Source: Saccharothrix sp. S26 (GTDB lineage: Bacteria > Actinomycetota > Actinomycetes > Mycobacteriales > Pseudonocardiaceae). From it: a stretch of 64,000 nucleotides of DNA. Shown here in pieces: positions 8,114 to 15,854 of this stretch (the first letter of the stretch is position 1; each line of letters starts with the position of its first letter). Location: the NCBI RefSeq assembly GCF_021390395.1, contig NZ_JAJUWT010000002.1, forward strand, positions 1 to 64,000, in the 5' to 3' direction. The notes beneath the pieces are model-generated. The model had not been told where the DNA came from. It made no database searches and worked only from the letters and a program-made list of their open reading frames with translations. The translations under genes and the position numbers were made by a program.

Positions 8114-8728
8114 ATGCCCCAAGGTCAACCGTCCGTCGTCCCGAACGACGGCCTCAGCACCCGCCAGCGCCGCAACCGGCCCCTGGTCGTGCTGCACACC
8201 GGCGAGATGAAGGGCAAGTCCACCGCCGCGTTCGGCCTCGCGCTGCGCGGGTGGAACCAGGGCTGGTCCATCGGCGTCTTCCAGTTCGTGAAGTCCGCCA
8301 AGTGGAAGGTCGGCGAGGAGTCGGCGTTCCGCGCGCTGGGCCGGCTGCACGAGCAGACCGGCGAAGGCGGACCGGTCGAGTGGCACAAGATGGGCGAGGG
8401 CTGGTCCTGGACCCGCAAGCAGGGCACCGAGGACGACCACGCCGCCGCCGCGCGCGAGGGCTGGCAGGAGATCGCCCGACGCCTCGCCGCCGGACAGCAC
8501 GGCCTCTACGTGCTCGACGAGTTCACCTACCCGCTGCACTGGGGCTGGATCGACGTGGACGAGGTGGTCGCGGCGCTGCGCGACCGGCCCGGACACCAGC
8601 ACGTCGTCATCACCGGCCGGTACGCGCCCGACGCGCTCGTCGAGGCCGCCGACCTGGTGGTGGAGATGACCAAGGTCAAGCACCCCATGGACGCGGGCCA
8701 GAAGGGGCAGAAGGGGATCGAGTGGTGA
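8114..8728 (+). CDS. cobO: Cob(I)yrinic acid a,c-diamide adenosyltransferase
   Basis: Transfers adenosyl from ATP to the cobalt of corrinoids (CobO/BtuR/CobA family). It is 204 residues long, with a P-loop-like HTGEMKGKSTAAFG (28-41) and DEFTYPLHWGW near residue 135, both typical of the family. It starts 10 bases after the chelatase stop, with GGAG from that stop serving as ribosome site, and its TGA overlaps the GTG of cobB, so the three are probably translated from one riboswitch-controlled message. Confidence 0.93.
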   Translation: MPQGQPSVVPNDGLSTRQRRNRPLVVLHTGEMKGKSTAAFGLALRGWNQGWSIGVFQFVKSAKWKVGEESAFRALGRLHEQTGEGGPVEWHKMGEGWSWTRKQGTEDDHAAAAREGWQEIARRLAAGQHGLYVLDEFTYPLHWGWIDVDEVVAALRDRPGHQHVVITGRYAPDALVEAADLVVEMTKVKHPMDAGQKGQKGIEW

Positions 8729-10098
8729 ACCGGCTGGTGGTCGCCGCGCCCGCGTCCGGCAGCGGCAAGACCACCGTGGCCACCGGCCTGATGGCGGCGC
8801 TGCGCCGGGCGGGCGACAAGGTCGCGCCGTTCAAGGTCGGCCCCGACTACATCGACCCCGGCTACCACTCGGTGGCCACCGGCAGGCCGGGCCGCAACCT
8901 CGACCCGGTCATGGTCGGCGAGCACCGGGTGGCGTCGCTGTTCGCGCACGGCGCGCGTGGCTGCGACCTGGCCGTGGTGGAAGGCGTGATGGGCCTGTTC
9001 GACGGGCGGGTGGACACCGAGGGCATCGGGTCCACCGCGCACGTGGCCAAGCTGCTGTCCGCGCCCGTGCTGTTCGTCGTCGACGCCCGCGGCCAGAGCC
9101 GCAGCCTCGCCGCCCTGCTGCACGGGTTCCGCGGCTACGACCCGACCGTGCGGCTCGGCGGCGTGGTGCTCAACCAGGTCGGCTCCGCCCGGCACGAGCA
9201 GGTGCTGCGCGGCGCGTGCGCCGAGGTCGGCCTGGAGGTGCTGGGCGTGCTGCCGCGCGACGACAAGTTCGCCCTCCCGTCACGCCACCTCGGCCTCGTC
9301 ACGGCCGCCGAGCACGGACCCGCCGCCACCGCCGCCGTGGACGCCATCGCCGAGGCCGTCGCCCGGCACGTCGACCTCGACGCGGTGCGCCGCCTCGCCG
9401 CCGAGGTGCCCGCGATGGCCGTGCCCACCTGGGACCCGCGCGCCGAGGTCGAGCCCGTGCCGGGCCGCCCGACGATCGCGGTCGCGGGCGGTGCGGCGTT
9501 CACGTTCGGCTACGCCGAGCAGGTCGAACTGTTCACCGCGGCGGGCGCGGACGTCGTCGTGGTCGACCCGCTGCGCGACGAGGCCCTGCCCGACGGCACC
9601 GCCGGCCTGGTGCTGCCCGGCGGCTTCCCCGAGCAGCACGCCGCCGAGCTGTCCGCCAACGCGCCCCTGCGCGACGCCGTCGCCGCCCTGGCCCGCGCCG
9701 GCGCGCCCGTGCACGCCGAGTGCGGCGGCCTGCTGTACCTGGCGAACTCCCTCGACGGCGCGCCCATGTGCGGCGTGATCGACGCCGACGGCGCGATGAC
9801 GCCCCGGCTCACCCTCGGCTACCGCGACGCCGTCGCCCCGCAGGACTCCGTGCTGGCCCGCGCGGGCTCCCGGGTCACCGGCCACGAGTTCCACCGCACC
9901 GCGCTCAGCGTCCCGCACGGCCCGAAACCGGCCTGGCAGTGGCGCGGCCACGACCTGCGCCCGGTGGCCGAGGGATTCGTCCTCGGCCGGGTGCACGCGT
10001 CGTACCTGCACACCCACCCGGCGTCCGCGCCGGAGGCCGTGACGCGCTTCGTGGCGGCCTGCGCGAGCGAGTCCGTGCGCTCCGAGGCCACTCGTTAG
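8725..10098 (+). CDS. cobB: Cobyrinic acid a,c-diamide synthase
   Basis: Amidates the a and c side chains of (hydrogeno)cobyrinic acid using glutamine and ATP. It has 457 residues. The N-terminal dethiobiotin-synthetase-like ATPase domain begins with ASGSGKTT (10-17) and shows KVGPDYIDPGYH. The C-terminal class I glutamine amidotransferase domain has nucleophile Cys333 in AECGG. GTG at 8725 overlaps the cobO stop by 4 bases (GTGA), indicating coupled translation. Length and motif order match the family. Confidence 0.93.
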   Translation: MNRLVVAAPASGSGKTTVATGLMAALRRAGDKVAPFKVGPDYIDPGYHSVATGRPGRNLDPVMVGEHRVASLFAHGARGCDLAVVEGVMGLFDGRVDTEGIGSTAHVAKLLSAPVLFVVDARGQSRSLAALLHGFRGYDPTVRLGGVVLNQVGSARHEQVLRGACAEVGLEVLGVLPRDDKFALPSRHLGLVTAAEHGPAATAAVDAIAEAVARHVDLDAVRRLAAEVPAMAVPTWDPRAEVEPVPGRPTIAVAGGAAFTFGYAEQVELFTAAGADVVVVDPLRDEALPDGTAGLVLPGGFPEQHAAELSANAPLRDAVAALARAGAPVHAECGGLLYLANSLDGAPMCGVIDADGAMTPRLTLGYRDAVAPQDSVLARAGSRVTGHEFHRTALSVPHGPKPAWQWRGHDLRPVAEGFVLGRVHASYLHTHPASAPEAVTRFVAACASESVRSEATR

Positions 10099-10163
10099 TG
10101 GATCGCGCTCGCGCGGTACGGTCCTTGCCCACCAAGCCGAACACGTCGTGGGGAGCAGTTGTG

Positions 10164-11243
10164 ATGACTGGTCGGGTCTCCTTCGTGGGCGCCGGTCCCG
10201 GCGCCGCCGATCTCATCACCGTGCGCGGCGCGAAGCGGATAGCCGAGGCCGACGTCGTGCTGTGGTCGCCCGGCGTGGTCGAGGTCGAGTGCGTGCGCGA
10301 GCACGCCCGCCCCGACGCCGAGCTGGTCGACTTCTCCCGCGTCACCGAGGCCGACGTGGTCGAGGTGTACCGGCGGGCGTCGGTGAGCAAGCTCAAGGTC
10401 GTGCGGCTGCACGCGGGCGACCCGTCGCTGTGGGGCGGCCTGCGCGACCAGCAGGACACCTGCCAGCGGCTGGGCCTGGAAACCGACGTCGTGCCGGGCG
10501 TGTCGCAGGTGTCCGCCGCGGCCGCCGCCGTCGGCCGGGAGCTGACCACCTCGGAGGTCGCGCACTCGCTGCTGCTGGTCGGGCCCGAGAGCGCCGAGCA
10601 CGTCGAGGAGTTCGCGGCGCACGGCACCACCATGGCGATCTCCGCCTCCGGCGCCCGCGCCGGCCTGCTGGTCGAACGGCTGCGCGCGGGCGGGTACGCC
10701 GACGACACGCCGGTCGTGGTGGCGTACAAGGTGTCCCTGCCCGACGAGACGGTCGTGCAGACCACGGTGGGGGAGCTGGAGTCGTGCGTGAAGGAGCGCA
10801 AGCTCTACCGCACTACGCTGTTCCTGGTCGGCAAGGTGCTCGCGCAGCCCCCGTCGCGCCGCCGCGTCACCGCGGTCGAGGGCGACGAGCCGGTGCGCCG
10901 GGCGCGGCCGTCGAAGTGGGCCAAGCGCGCGAGCCGGCCCGTGGCGCGGTCGGTCGAGTCGCCGTCGGCGGCGGCGTGGTCGGCGGTGCACGACTGGCAG
11001 GAGACGGCGCGCACCAAGCGCGCCGCGGCGAAGCCGAAGGCCGAACCGGTCGGCGAACCGTTGCTGCACCTGGTCGCCGACGCGCCGGAGCAGGCCGAAG
11101 CGGCGCCGGCGGACGACGCGGCCAAGCCGAAGCCCAAGCCCGTGGTCGCCGCCGCCACCAAGCGCACCGCCACCGTGCAGGCGAGCACGACACCGCGCAA
11201 GCCGACCGGGACGCGGGCCAAGAAGAACAAGCGCGCGAACTGA
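10164..11243 (+). CDS. cobM: Precorrin-4 C11-methyltransferase with a long basic C-terminal tail
   Basis: Methylates C11 of precorrin-4 with SAM. Residues 1-230 are a complete tetrapyrrole methylase: VGAGPGAADLITV at the N-terminus (8-20), LHAGDPSLWG near 90, and a closing stretch YRTTLFLVGK. Residues about 231-359 are additional: rich in Ala, Lys, Pro and Arg, low in complexity and probably disordered. CobM enzymes usually stop near 250. GGGGAGC precedes the ATG at 10164, although GTG at 10161 is also possible. The next gene starts one base after its stop. Confidence 0.85.
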   Translation: MTGRVSFVGAGPGAADLITVRGAKRIAEADVVLWSPGVVEVECVREHARPDAELVDFSRVTEADVVEVYRRASVSKLKVVRLHAGDPSLWGGLRDQQDTCQRLGLETDVVPGVSQVSAAAAAVGRELTTSEVAHSLLLVGPESAEHVEEFAAHGTTMAISASGARAGLLVERLRAGGYADDTPVVVAYKVSLPDETVVQTTVGELESCVKERKLYRTTLFLVGKVLAQPPSRRRVTAVEGDEPVRRARPSKWAKRASRPVARSVESPSAAAWSAVHDWQETARTKRAAAKPKAEPVGEPLLHLVADAPEQAEAAPADDAAKPKPKPVVAAATKRTATVQASTTPRKPTGTRAKKNKRAN

Positions 11244-11244
11244 C

Positions 11245-12087
11245 ATGGACGTCGTCGCGCTGCACGGCTTCGTCACCCGAGCCGGTCGTTCCTGGGACGA
11301 CGTCACCGTCGTGGACGCCGAGGCGGTCGGCCCGCGGCACGCGGTGAACGTGTGCCGCGCCCGGCCCGCCGTCGTCGTCTCCGGCGCCGACCCGGCCGAA
11401 CTGGCCCGCGACCTGGCCGGGTGGCGGCGCACCCTCGTGGTCGAGTCCGCCGCCGGCCTGGCCACGGTGGACCCCGCGGACGCGGTCGCCCGCCGCTGGA
11501 CCGAGCCCGGCGCGATCCTGTGCCTGGCCGAGCAGAACTTCGCGCCCACCGGCGAGGGCTGGGCCCTGCCCGACGGCGACTTCGCCCAACGCGACGGCAT
11601 GACCGCCGTCGCCGAGGTGCGGGCGCTCGTGCTGGCCCGGCTCGCCCCGCGCCCCGGCGTGCTGGTGTGGGACGTCGGCGCGGGCCCCGGCGCGATCGGC
11701 GTCGAGTGCGCCCGGCTCGGCGCGGCCGTCGTCGCGGTGGAACGCGACCCGGTGCAGTGCGTGCGGATCATCGCCAACGCCTCCGCGCACGGCGTGGACG
11801 TGCGCGTGGTCGAAGCCGAGCTGGACCAAGCGGGCGAGCTGCCCCGGCCCGACGCGGTCCACGTCGGCGGCGGCGGCGCGGACGTGGTGCGGCAGAGCGT
11901 GCGATCGGGCGCGCGGCGCGTCGTGGTGGCGACCGCCGACCTCGACCGCGTCCTGCCCGCCCGGGACGCGTTGCACGAGGCCGGGTACGCCGTCGAGGGC
12001 AGCCAGGTCACCGCCGCGCGGCTCACCGGCGGCACCCTCCTGGCCACCAACCCGGTGACCGTGCTGTGGGGGGTGAAGAAGGCGTGA
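11245..12087 (+). CDS. CobL-like precorrin-6B methylase: CbiT domain with shortened CbiE part
   Basis: CobL enzymes fuse CbiE (C5 methylation) to CbiT (C15 methylation and decarboxylation) in about 400 residues. This one has 280. The CbiT half is convincing: the SAM site VWDVGAGPGAIGVE is near residues 140-153, preceded by the conserved RDGMTAVAEVRAL junction. The first ~110 residues match only the end of CbiE, and the N-terminal glycine-rich SAM motif is missing. C15 activity is likely, while C5 activity is doubtful. The stop overlaps the next GTG by 4 bases. Confidence 0.75.
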   Translation: MDVVALHGFVTRAGRSWDDVTVVDAEAVGPRHAVNVCRARPAVVVSGADPAELARDLAGWRRTLVVESAAGLATVDPADAVARRWTEPGAILCLAEQNFAPTGEGWALPDGDFAQRDGMTAVAEVRALVLARLAPRPGVLVWDVGAGPGAIGVECARLGAAVVAVERDPVQCVRIIANASAHGVDVRVVEAELDQAGELPRPDAVHVGGGGADVVRQSVRSGARRVVVATADLDRVLPARDALHEAGYAVEGSQVTAARLTGGTLLATNPVTVLWGVKKA

Positions 12088-13343
12088 TCGGGGTGTTCGC
12101 CGCCGGCGAGCGCGGGCGTCGCGCCGCGGTCGAGCTGGCCGGGTTCCTCGGCCCGGACGCCGTGGTGCCCGACGGCCCCATCGGACCCGCGCTGCGCGCG
12201 TTGTGGCCACGACTGGGATCGGCGGTGTTCTTCCTCGGCACGGAGCCGACCGTGCGCCTGGTCGCACCCCTCCTGCGCGACGAACGGGCCGACCCGGGCG
12301 TGGTGTGCGTGGACGGCGGGTTCGCCGTGGCGCTGCTCGGCGGCGCCGAAGCCCTCGCCGAACGGGTCGCCGACGTGCTCGACGCGCAGCCCGTGACCAC
12401 CTCGGCGTCAGCCGGCTCACCCCTGGACGAACTGGTGGAGCTGCTGGACGCCACCGTCGAGGGCGACCTGGCCGCGTGCGGCGAGGCGGTCCGCCTCGGC
12501 GAGCCGGTGCTGCTGGCCAATCCGCTCGGCTTCCCGCTGCCCGCCCTGCCGGACAACGTCGTCACGGGCGGCCACGAGACCGCCTGGACCGTGCTGGTGG
12601 ACGACCGCGTGCCCAAGGGACCGGCCGACGACCGCGTGGTCCGCGTCGTGCCGCGCACCCTCGTCGTCGGCGTCGGGTCGAGCACCGGCGTGTCGGCGAC
12701 CGCGGTGTCCGCCGCGCTGGCCCAGCTCCAGGACCGGCGCGGGCTCGACCTGCGCGCCATCAGGGCGTTCGCCACGCTCGACCGCAAGGTCGCCGAACAG
12801 GGCATCGCCGACGCCCTGGAGGACTGGGGCTTCTGGCACGACTCGACCACCGCGCCGCTGCTGGCCTATCCCGGCGAGGAACTCGCCGTGATCCCCGTGC
12901 CCAACCCGGCCGAGCTCGCCATCGGCATCCCGAGCGTGGCCGAAGCGGCGGCCCTGCGCGGCGCGATGGAACTCTCCGCCGGCGGCCGCGTCGAGATCGC
13001 GGCGGAGAAGGTGAAGGGCGACGGCGTCACCGTCGCCGCCGCACGCGTCCTGCCACGCGGCCGGCTCGCCCTCGTCGGCCTCGGCCCCGGCGACGCCGAC
13101 GAACGCACACCGCGCGCCGAAGCCGAGCTGCGACGCGCCTCCGTCGTCGTCGGCAGCGCCGAATGCGTGGCCCAGGTGCGGCACCTCCTGCGACCCGGCA
13201 CCAAGGTCGCCGCCGACGGCGCGGTGCGGCTCGCCGAAGCCGGCGCGGCCGTGGCCTACGTGGACACCGGCGCCGGACCGGTCGTTTCCGGGCCGATACG
13301 CGCCGATGTCATCCGCGTGACCGGCGTCACTCGTCAACTGTGA
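12084..13343 (+). CDS. cbiG: CbiG/CobE-like protein with truncated CobJ-like C-terminus
   Basis: CbiG opens the lactone of cobalt-precorrin-5A, and its C-terminal domain is related to CobE. In this 419-residue protein, residues 1-320 fit CbiG: VCVDGGFAVAL, then a CbiG_C/CobE region from VVGVGSSTG through PNPAELAIGIPSVAEAAAL. From about residue 325, RLALVGLGPGDADERTPRA begins like CobJ (precorrin-3B C17-methyltransferase), but the chain stops after roughly 95 residues instead of 240. CbiG-CobJ fusions are known in actinobacteria, so this looks like a remnant. GTG at 12084 overlaps the preceding stop. Confidence 0.78.
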   Translation: MIGVFAAGERGRRAAVELAGFLGPDAVVPDGPIGPALRALWPRLGSAVFFLGTEPTVRLVAPLLRDERADPGVVCVDGGFAVALLGGAEALAERVADVLDAQPVTTSASAGSPLDELVELLDATVEGDLAACGEAVRLGEPVLLANPLGFPLPALPDNVVTGGHETAWTVLVDDRVPKGPADDRVVRVVPRTLVVGVGSSTGVSATAVSAALAQLQDRRGLDLRAIRAFATLDRKVAEQGIADALEDWGFWHDSTTAPLLAYPGEELAVIPVPNPAELAIGIPSVAEAAALRGAMELSAGGRVEIAAEKVKGDGVTVAAARVLPRGRLALVGLGPGDADERTPRAEAELRRASVVVGSAECVAQVRHLLRPGTKVAADGAVRLAEAGAAVAYVDTGAGPVVSGPIRADVIRVTGVTRQL

Positions 13344-13369
13344 AGCGCCGAGGGCCCGTCGAAAGGCGG

Positions 13370-13399
13370 TTGTCGCTTTCGTCGTCTTGGTCCTAGCTG
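13370..13399 (+). promoter_or_regulatory. Candidate promoter of the second trypsin gene
   Basis: TTGTCG (13370-13375) and TAGCTG (13394-13399) are 18 bases apart in the gap after cbiG. A GGAAGGA ribosome site follows at 13431-13437. This suggests the trypsin is transcribed separately from the cobalamin genes. Both hexamers are imperfect. Confidence 0.4.
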
Positions 13400-13443
13400 G
13401 GAGGTGCGCCCGCACAGGGCGTCCCTGCACCGGAAGGATCGAC

Positions 13444-14235
13444 ATGGCGAAAACCCTGCGTCGCCTGCTCACCGTCCTCGCCTCGACCGTGGCCGCGGTC
13501 GGTCTGATGACCACCGCGCCCGCCTCGGCGCAGACCACCTCCGACACCGGCGTGTCACCGTTCATCGTCGGCGGCTCCCGCGTCTCCACCAGCACCTACC
13601 CGTGGGTCGTGTACCTGGCCACCAGCACCGGCGGCCAGTTCTGCGGCGGTACGCTCGTCAAGGCCAACAAGGTCGTCACGGCCGCCCACTGCGTCAGCGG
13701 CCGCAGCGCGTCGAGCACCCGCGTGGTGCACGGCCGCGACGACAAGCAGAGCACCGCCGGCACCGTGGCCACGGTGACCTCCATCTGGGTCCACCCCAGC
13801 TACCGCACCGCCAGCTCCGGCTACGACGTCGCCGTGCTCACCCTCGGCACCAGCATCAGCTCCACCTACCTGCCGCTGGCCACCCCCAGCGACACCGCCC
13901 TGTACGCCGCCGGCACCAGCGCCCGCATCTACGGCTGGGGCACCACGTCCTCCGGCGGCTCCGCCTCCCGCTACCTGCTCGGCGCGACCGTGCCCGTCAC
14001 GTCCGACTCGACCTGCCGCACCGCCTACTCCAACTACAGCCCCACCTCCATGGTCTGCGCCGGCTACCCCCAGGGCGGCACCGACACCTGCCAGGGCGAC
14101 TCCGGCGGCCCGCTCGTCGCGGGCGGCAAGCTGATCGGCGCCACCTCGTTCGGCCGCGGCTGCGCCCTCGCCGGCTACCCCGGCGTCTACGCGCGCATCG
14201 CCTCGTACTACTCCGTGATCACCGCCCAGCTGTAA
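13444..14235 (+). CDS. Secreted trypsin-like serine protease with propeptide
   Basis: A 263-residue secreted S1 endopeptidase resembling the Streptomyces trypsins. A signal peptide covers residues 1-29 (ending ASA), a short propeptide covers 30-40, and the mature enzyme starts at IVGG (41-44). The triad is His82 in TAAHC, Asp128 in YDVAV, and Ser220 in GDSGGP, with a specificity aspartate six residues before the serine. GGAAGGA lies 6 nt before the ATG at 13444. It stands inside the cobalamin gene block with no evident link to that pathway, and a strong hairpin follows its stop. Confidence 0.93.
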   Translation: MAKTLRRLLTVLASTVAAVGLMTTAPASAQTTSDTGVSPFIVGGSRVSTSTYPWVVYLATSTGGQFCGGTLVKANKVVTAAHCVSGRSASSTRVVHGRDDKQSTAGTVATVTSIWVHPSYRTASSGYDVAVLTLGTSISSTYLPLATPSDTALYAAGTSARIYGWGTTSSGGSASRYLLGATVPVTSDSTCRTAYSNYSPTSMVCAGYPQGGTDTCQGDSGGPLVAGGKLIGATSFGRGCALAGYPGVYARIASYYSVITAQL

Positions 14236-14245
14236 CCACCGCGAC

Positions 14246-14281
14246 GTGCCCACGACCGGGTGTACTCCCGGTCGTGGGCAC
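14246..14281 (+). terminator. Hairpin terminator after the trypsin gene
   Basis: A perfect 15-bp stem (14246-14260 with 14267-14281) closes a 6-nt loop TGTACT, 10 bases after the trypsin stop. There is no U-tract, as is usual for actinobacterial terminators. Confidence 0.75.
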
Positions 14282-14305
14282 CTCCACCGGGTTCGATCCG
14301 GTGCC

Positions 14306-14578
14306 ATGCGCCGACTACTCGTGATCCCGATGCTGCTCGTGCTGACCACCGCGCCGGGCGTGGCATCCGCGGCCGAAGGGCTGCACTCGTGCTCCACCGC
14401 CGTCGACGGCAAGACCGCCCTGGGCCGGTGCGAAGGCCGCGGCACGTTCCGCCTCGTCGCCTCCTGCGCCGACGGCACCACCGTCGACAGCTCCTGGCTG
14501 ACCATCGGCAACGGCACCGGCACCACCAAGGTCCGCTGCCAGACCGACGCCGTGCACGCCCGCATCGACCTACGGTGA
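14306..14578 (+). CDS. Small secreted protein, unknown
   Basis: A 90-residue protein not recognised as a known family. Residues 1-22 form a signal peptide ending ASA, and the mature ~68-residue part has four cysteines (in HSCST, GRCEG, ASCAD and VRCQT), consistent with two disulfides, and ends in a strand-like ARIDLR. No obvious ribosome site precedes the ATG at 14306. It lies between a trypsin and its terminator on one side and the CysG-type gene on the other. A role as a protease inhibitor or cell-wall protein is conceivable but not shown. Confidence 0.6.
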   Translation: MRRLLVIPMLLVLTTAPGVASAAEGLHSCSTAVDGKTALGRCEGRGTFRLVASCADGTTVDSSWLTIGNGTGTTKVRCQTDAVHARIDLR

Positions 14579-14636
14579 TCCGTGATGTGAAGCACCCGGG
14601 TTGGACAGGGCATGTCTGGTGTGGATGCTTCTACCC

Positions 14637-15854
14637 ATGCACGGTGAACAGCACTACCTCGTGGGTCTGGACCTGACCGGCCGGCGCGTCGTCGTCGTGG
14701 GCGGCGGCACGGTCGCGCAACGCAGGCTCCCCAGGCTGGTCGCGGCGGGCGCCCGGGTCGAGGTGATCTCACCCGAGGTGACCCCGGCCGTCCAGGGCAT
14801 CGTCGACGGCGGCGAGGCCGTCTGGCACGCCCGCGAGTACGCCGACGGCGATCTCGACGGCGCCTGGTACGTGCTGGCCTGCACCTCCTCACCCGAGGTG
14901 AACGCGCGGATCACCGCCGACGCCGAGGAGCGCCGCGTGTTCTGCGTGCGCGCCGACGTCGCCGTGAAGGGCACCGCCGTGACACCGGCGGTCGGCGAGC
15001 ACGACGGCCTGCTCGTCGGCGTCCTCGCGGGCGGCCAACACCGCCGATCCGCCGGCGTCCGCGACGGCCTGCTCACCGCGCTGCGCGACGGCTCCATCGC
15101 CGACCACCACGACCAACCCGCCGGCGTCGCGCTCGTCGGCGGCGGACCGGGCGACCCCGACCTCATCACCGTGCGCGGGCGCAGGCTGCTGGCCAGGGCG
15201 GACGTCGTCGTGGCCGACCGGCTCGCCCCGCGCGAACTGCTGGACGAACTGCCACCGCACGTCGAGGTGGTCGACGCGGCGAAGATCCCCTACGGACGTG
15301 CGGCCACGCAGGACTTCATCAACACCACGCTCGTCGACCACGCCAAGGCGGGCCGGTTCGTGGTCCGGCTCAAGGGCGGCGACCCGTACGTGTTCGGCCG
15401 CGGCTTCGAGGAGCTGATCGCCTGCGCCGAGGCGGGCGTCCCGGTCACCGTCGTACCCGGCGTGACCAGCGCGTTCGGCGTGCCCGCCCTGGCCGACGTG
15501 CCGGTGACGCACCGGGGCGTGGCGCACGAGGTGGTCGTCGTGTCCGGGCACGTCGCCCCGGACGACGAGCGGTCGCTGGTCGACTGGTCGGCGCTGGCCC
15601 GGCTCACCGGCACGGTCGTGATCCTCATGGGCGTGGAGCGTGCGGCGGCGTTCGCCGAGGCCCTCATGGCGGGCCGCCCCGGCGACACCCCGGTGTCGGT
15701 GATCCAGGAGGGCAGCACCCGCACCCAGAAGGTCGTGCGCTCCACGCTCGCCTCCCTCGCCGACGACATCGCCGCGCACGGCATCCGCCCGCCCGCGATC
15801 ATCGTTGCGGGACCGGTTGCCGCACTGGCGGCGGAACTGCCGTTCCACTCCTGA
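14637..15854 (+). CDS. cobA: CysG-type bifunctional uroporphyrinogen III methyltransferase / precorrin-2 dehydrogenase
   Basis: Makes precorrin-2 from uroporphyrinogen III with two SAM and can oxidise it towards sirohydrochlorin, the branch point of siroheme and cobalamin. It has 405 residues. An N-terminal NAD-binding domain shows VVVGGGTVAQRR (19-30). The C-terminal SUMT domain starts near 163 with VGGGPGDPDLITVRG and has RLKGGDPYVFGRG near 243. A third, chelatase function cannot be confirmed. I chose ATG at 14637, though ATG at 14625 is possible. The 3' end overlaps the next convergent gene by 56 bases. Confidence 0.9.
   Translation: MHGEQHYLVGLDLTGRRVVVVGGGTVAQRRLPRLVAAGARVEVISPEVTPAVQGIVDGGEAVWHAREYADGDLDGAWYVLACTSSPEVNARITADAEERRVFCVRADVAVKGTAVTPAVGEHDGLLVGVLAGGQHRRSAGVRDGLLTALRDGSIADHHDQPAGVALVGGGPGDPDLITVRGRRLLARADVVVADRLAPRELLDELPPHVEVVDAAKIPYGRAATQDFINTTLVDHAKAGRFVVRLKGGDPYVFGRGFEELIACAEAGVPVTVVPGVTSAFGVPALADVPVTHRGVAHEVVVVSGHVAPDDERSLVDWSALARLTGTVVILMGVERAAAFAEALMAGRPGDTPVSVIQEGSTRTQKVVRSTLASLADDIAAHGIRPPAIIVAGPVAALAAELPFHS

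Noticed and set aside
14285-14305. tRNA T-arm-like sequence (CCGG-GTTCGAT-CCGG) before the small secreted gene
   Set aside because: The arm matches a T-loop, but no acceptor stem, D-arm or anticodon arm can be formed with the flanking bases, and it abuts a start codon.
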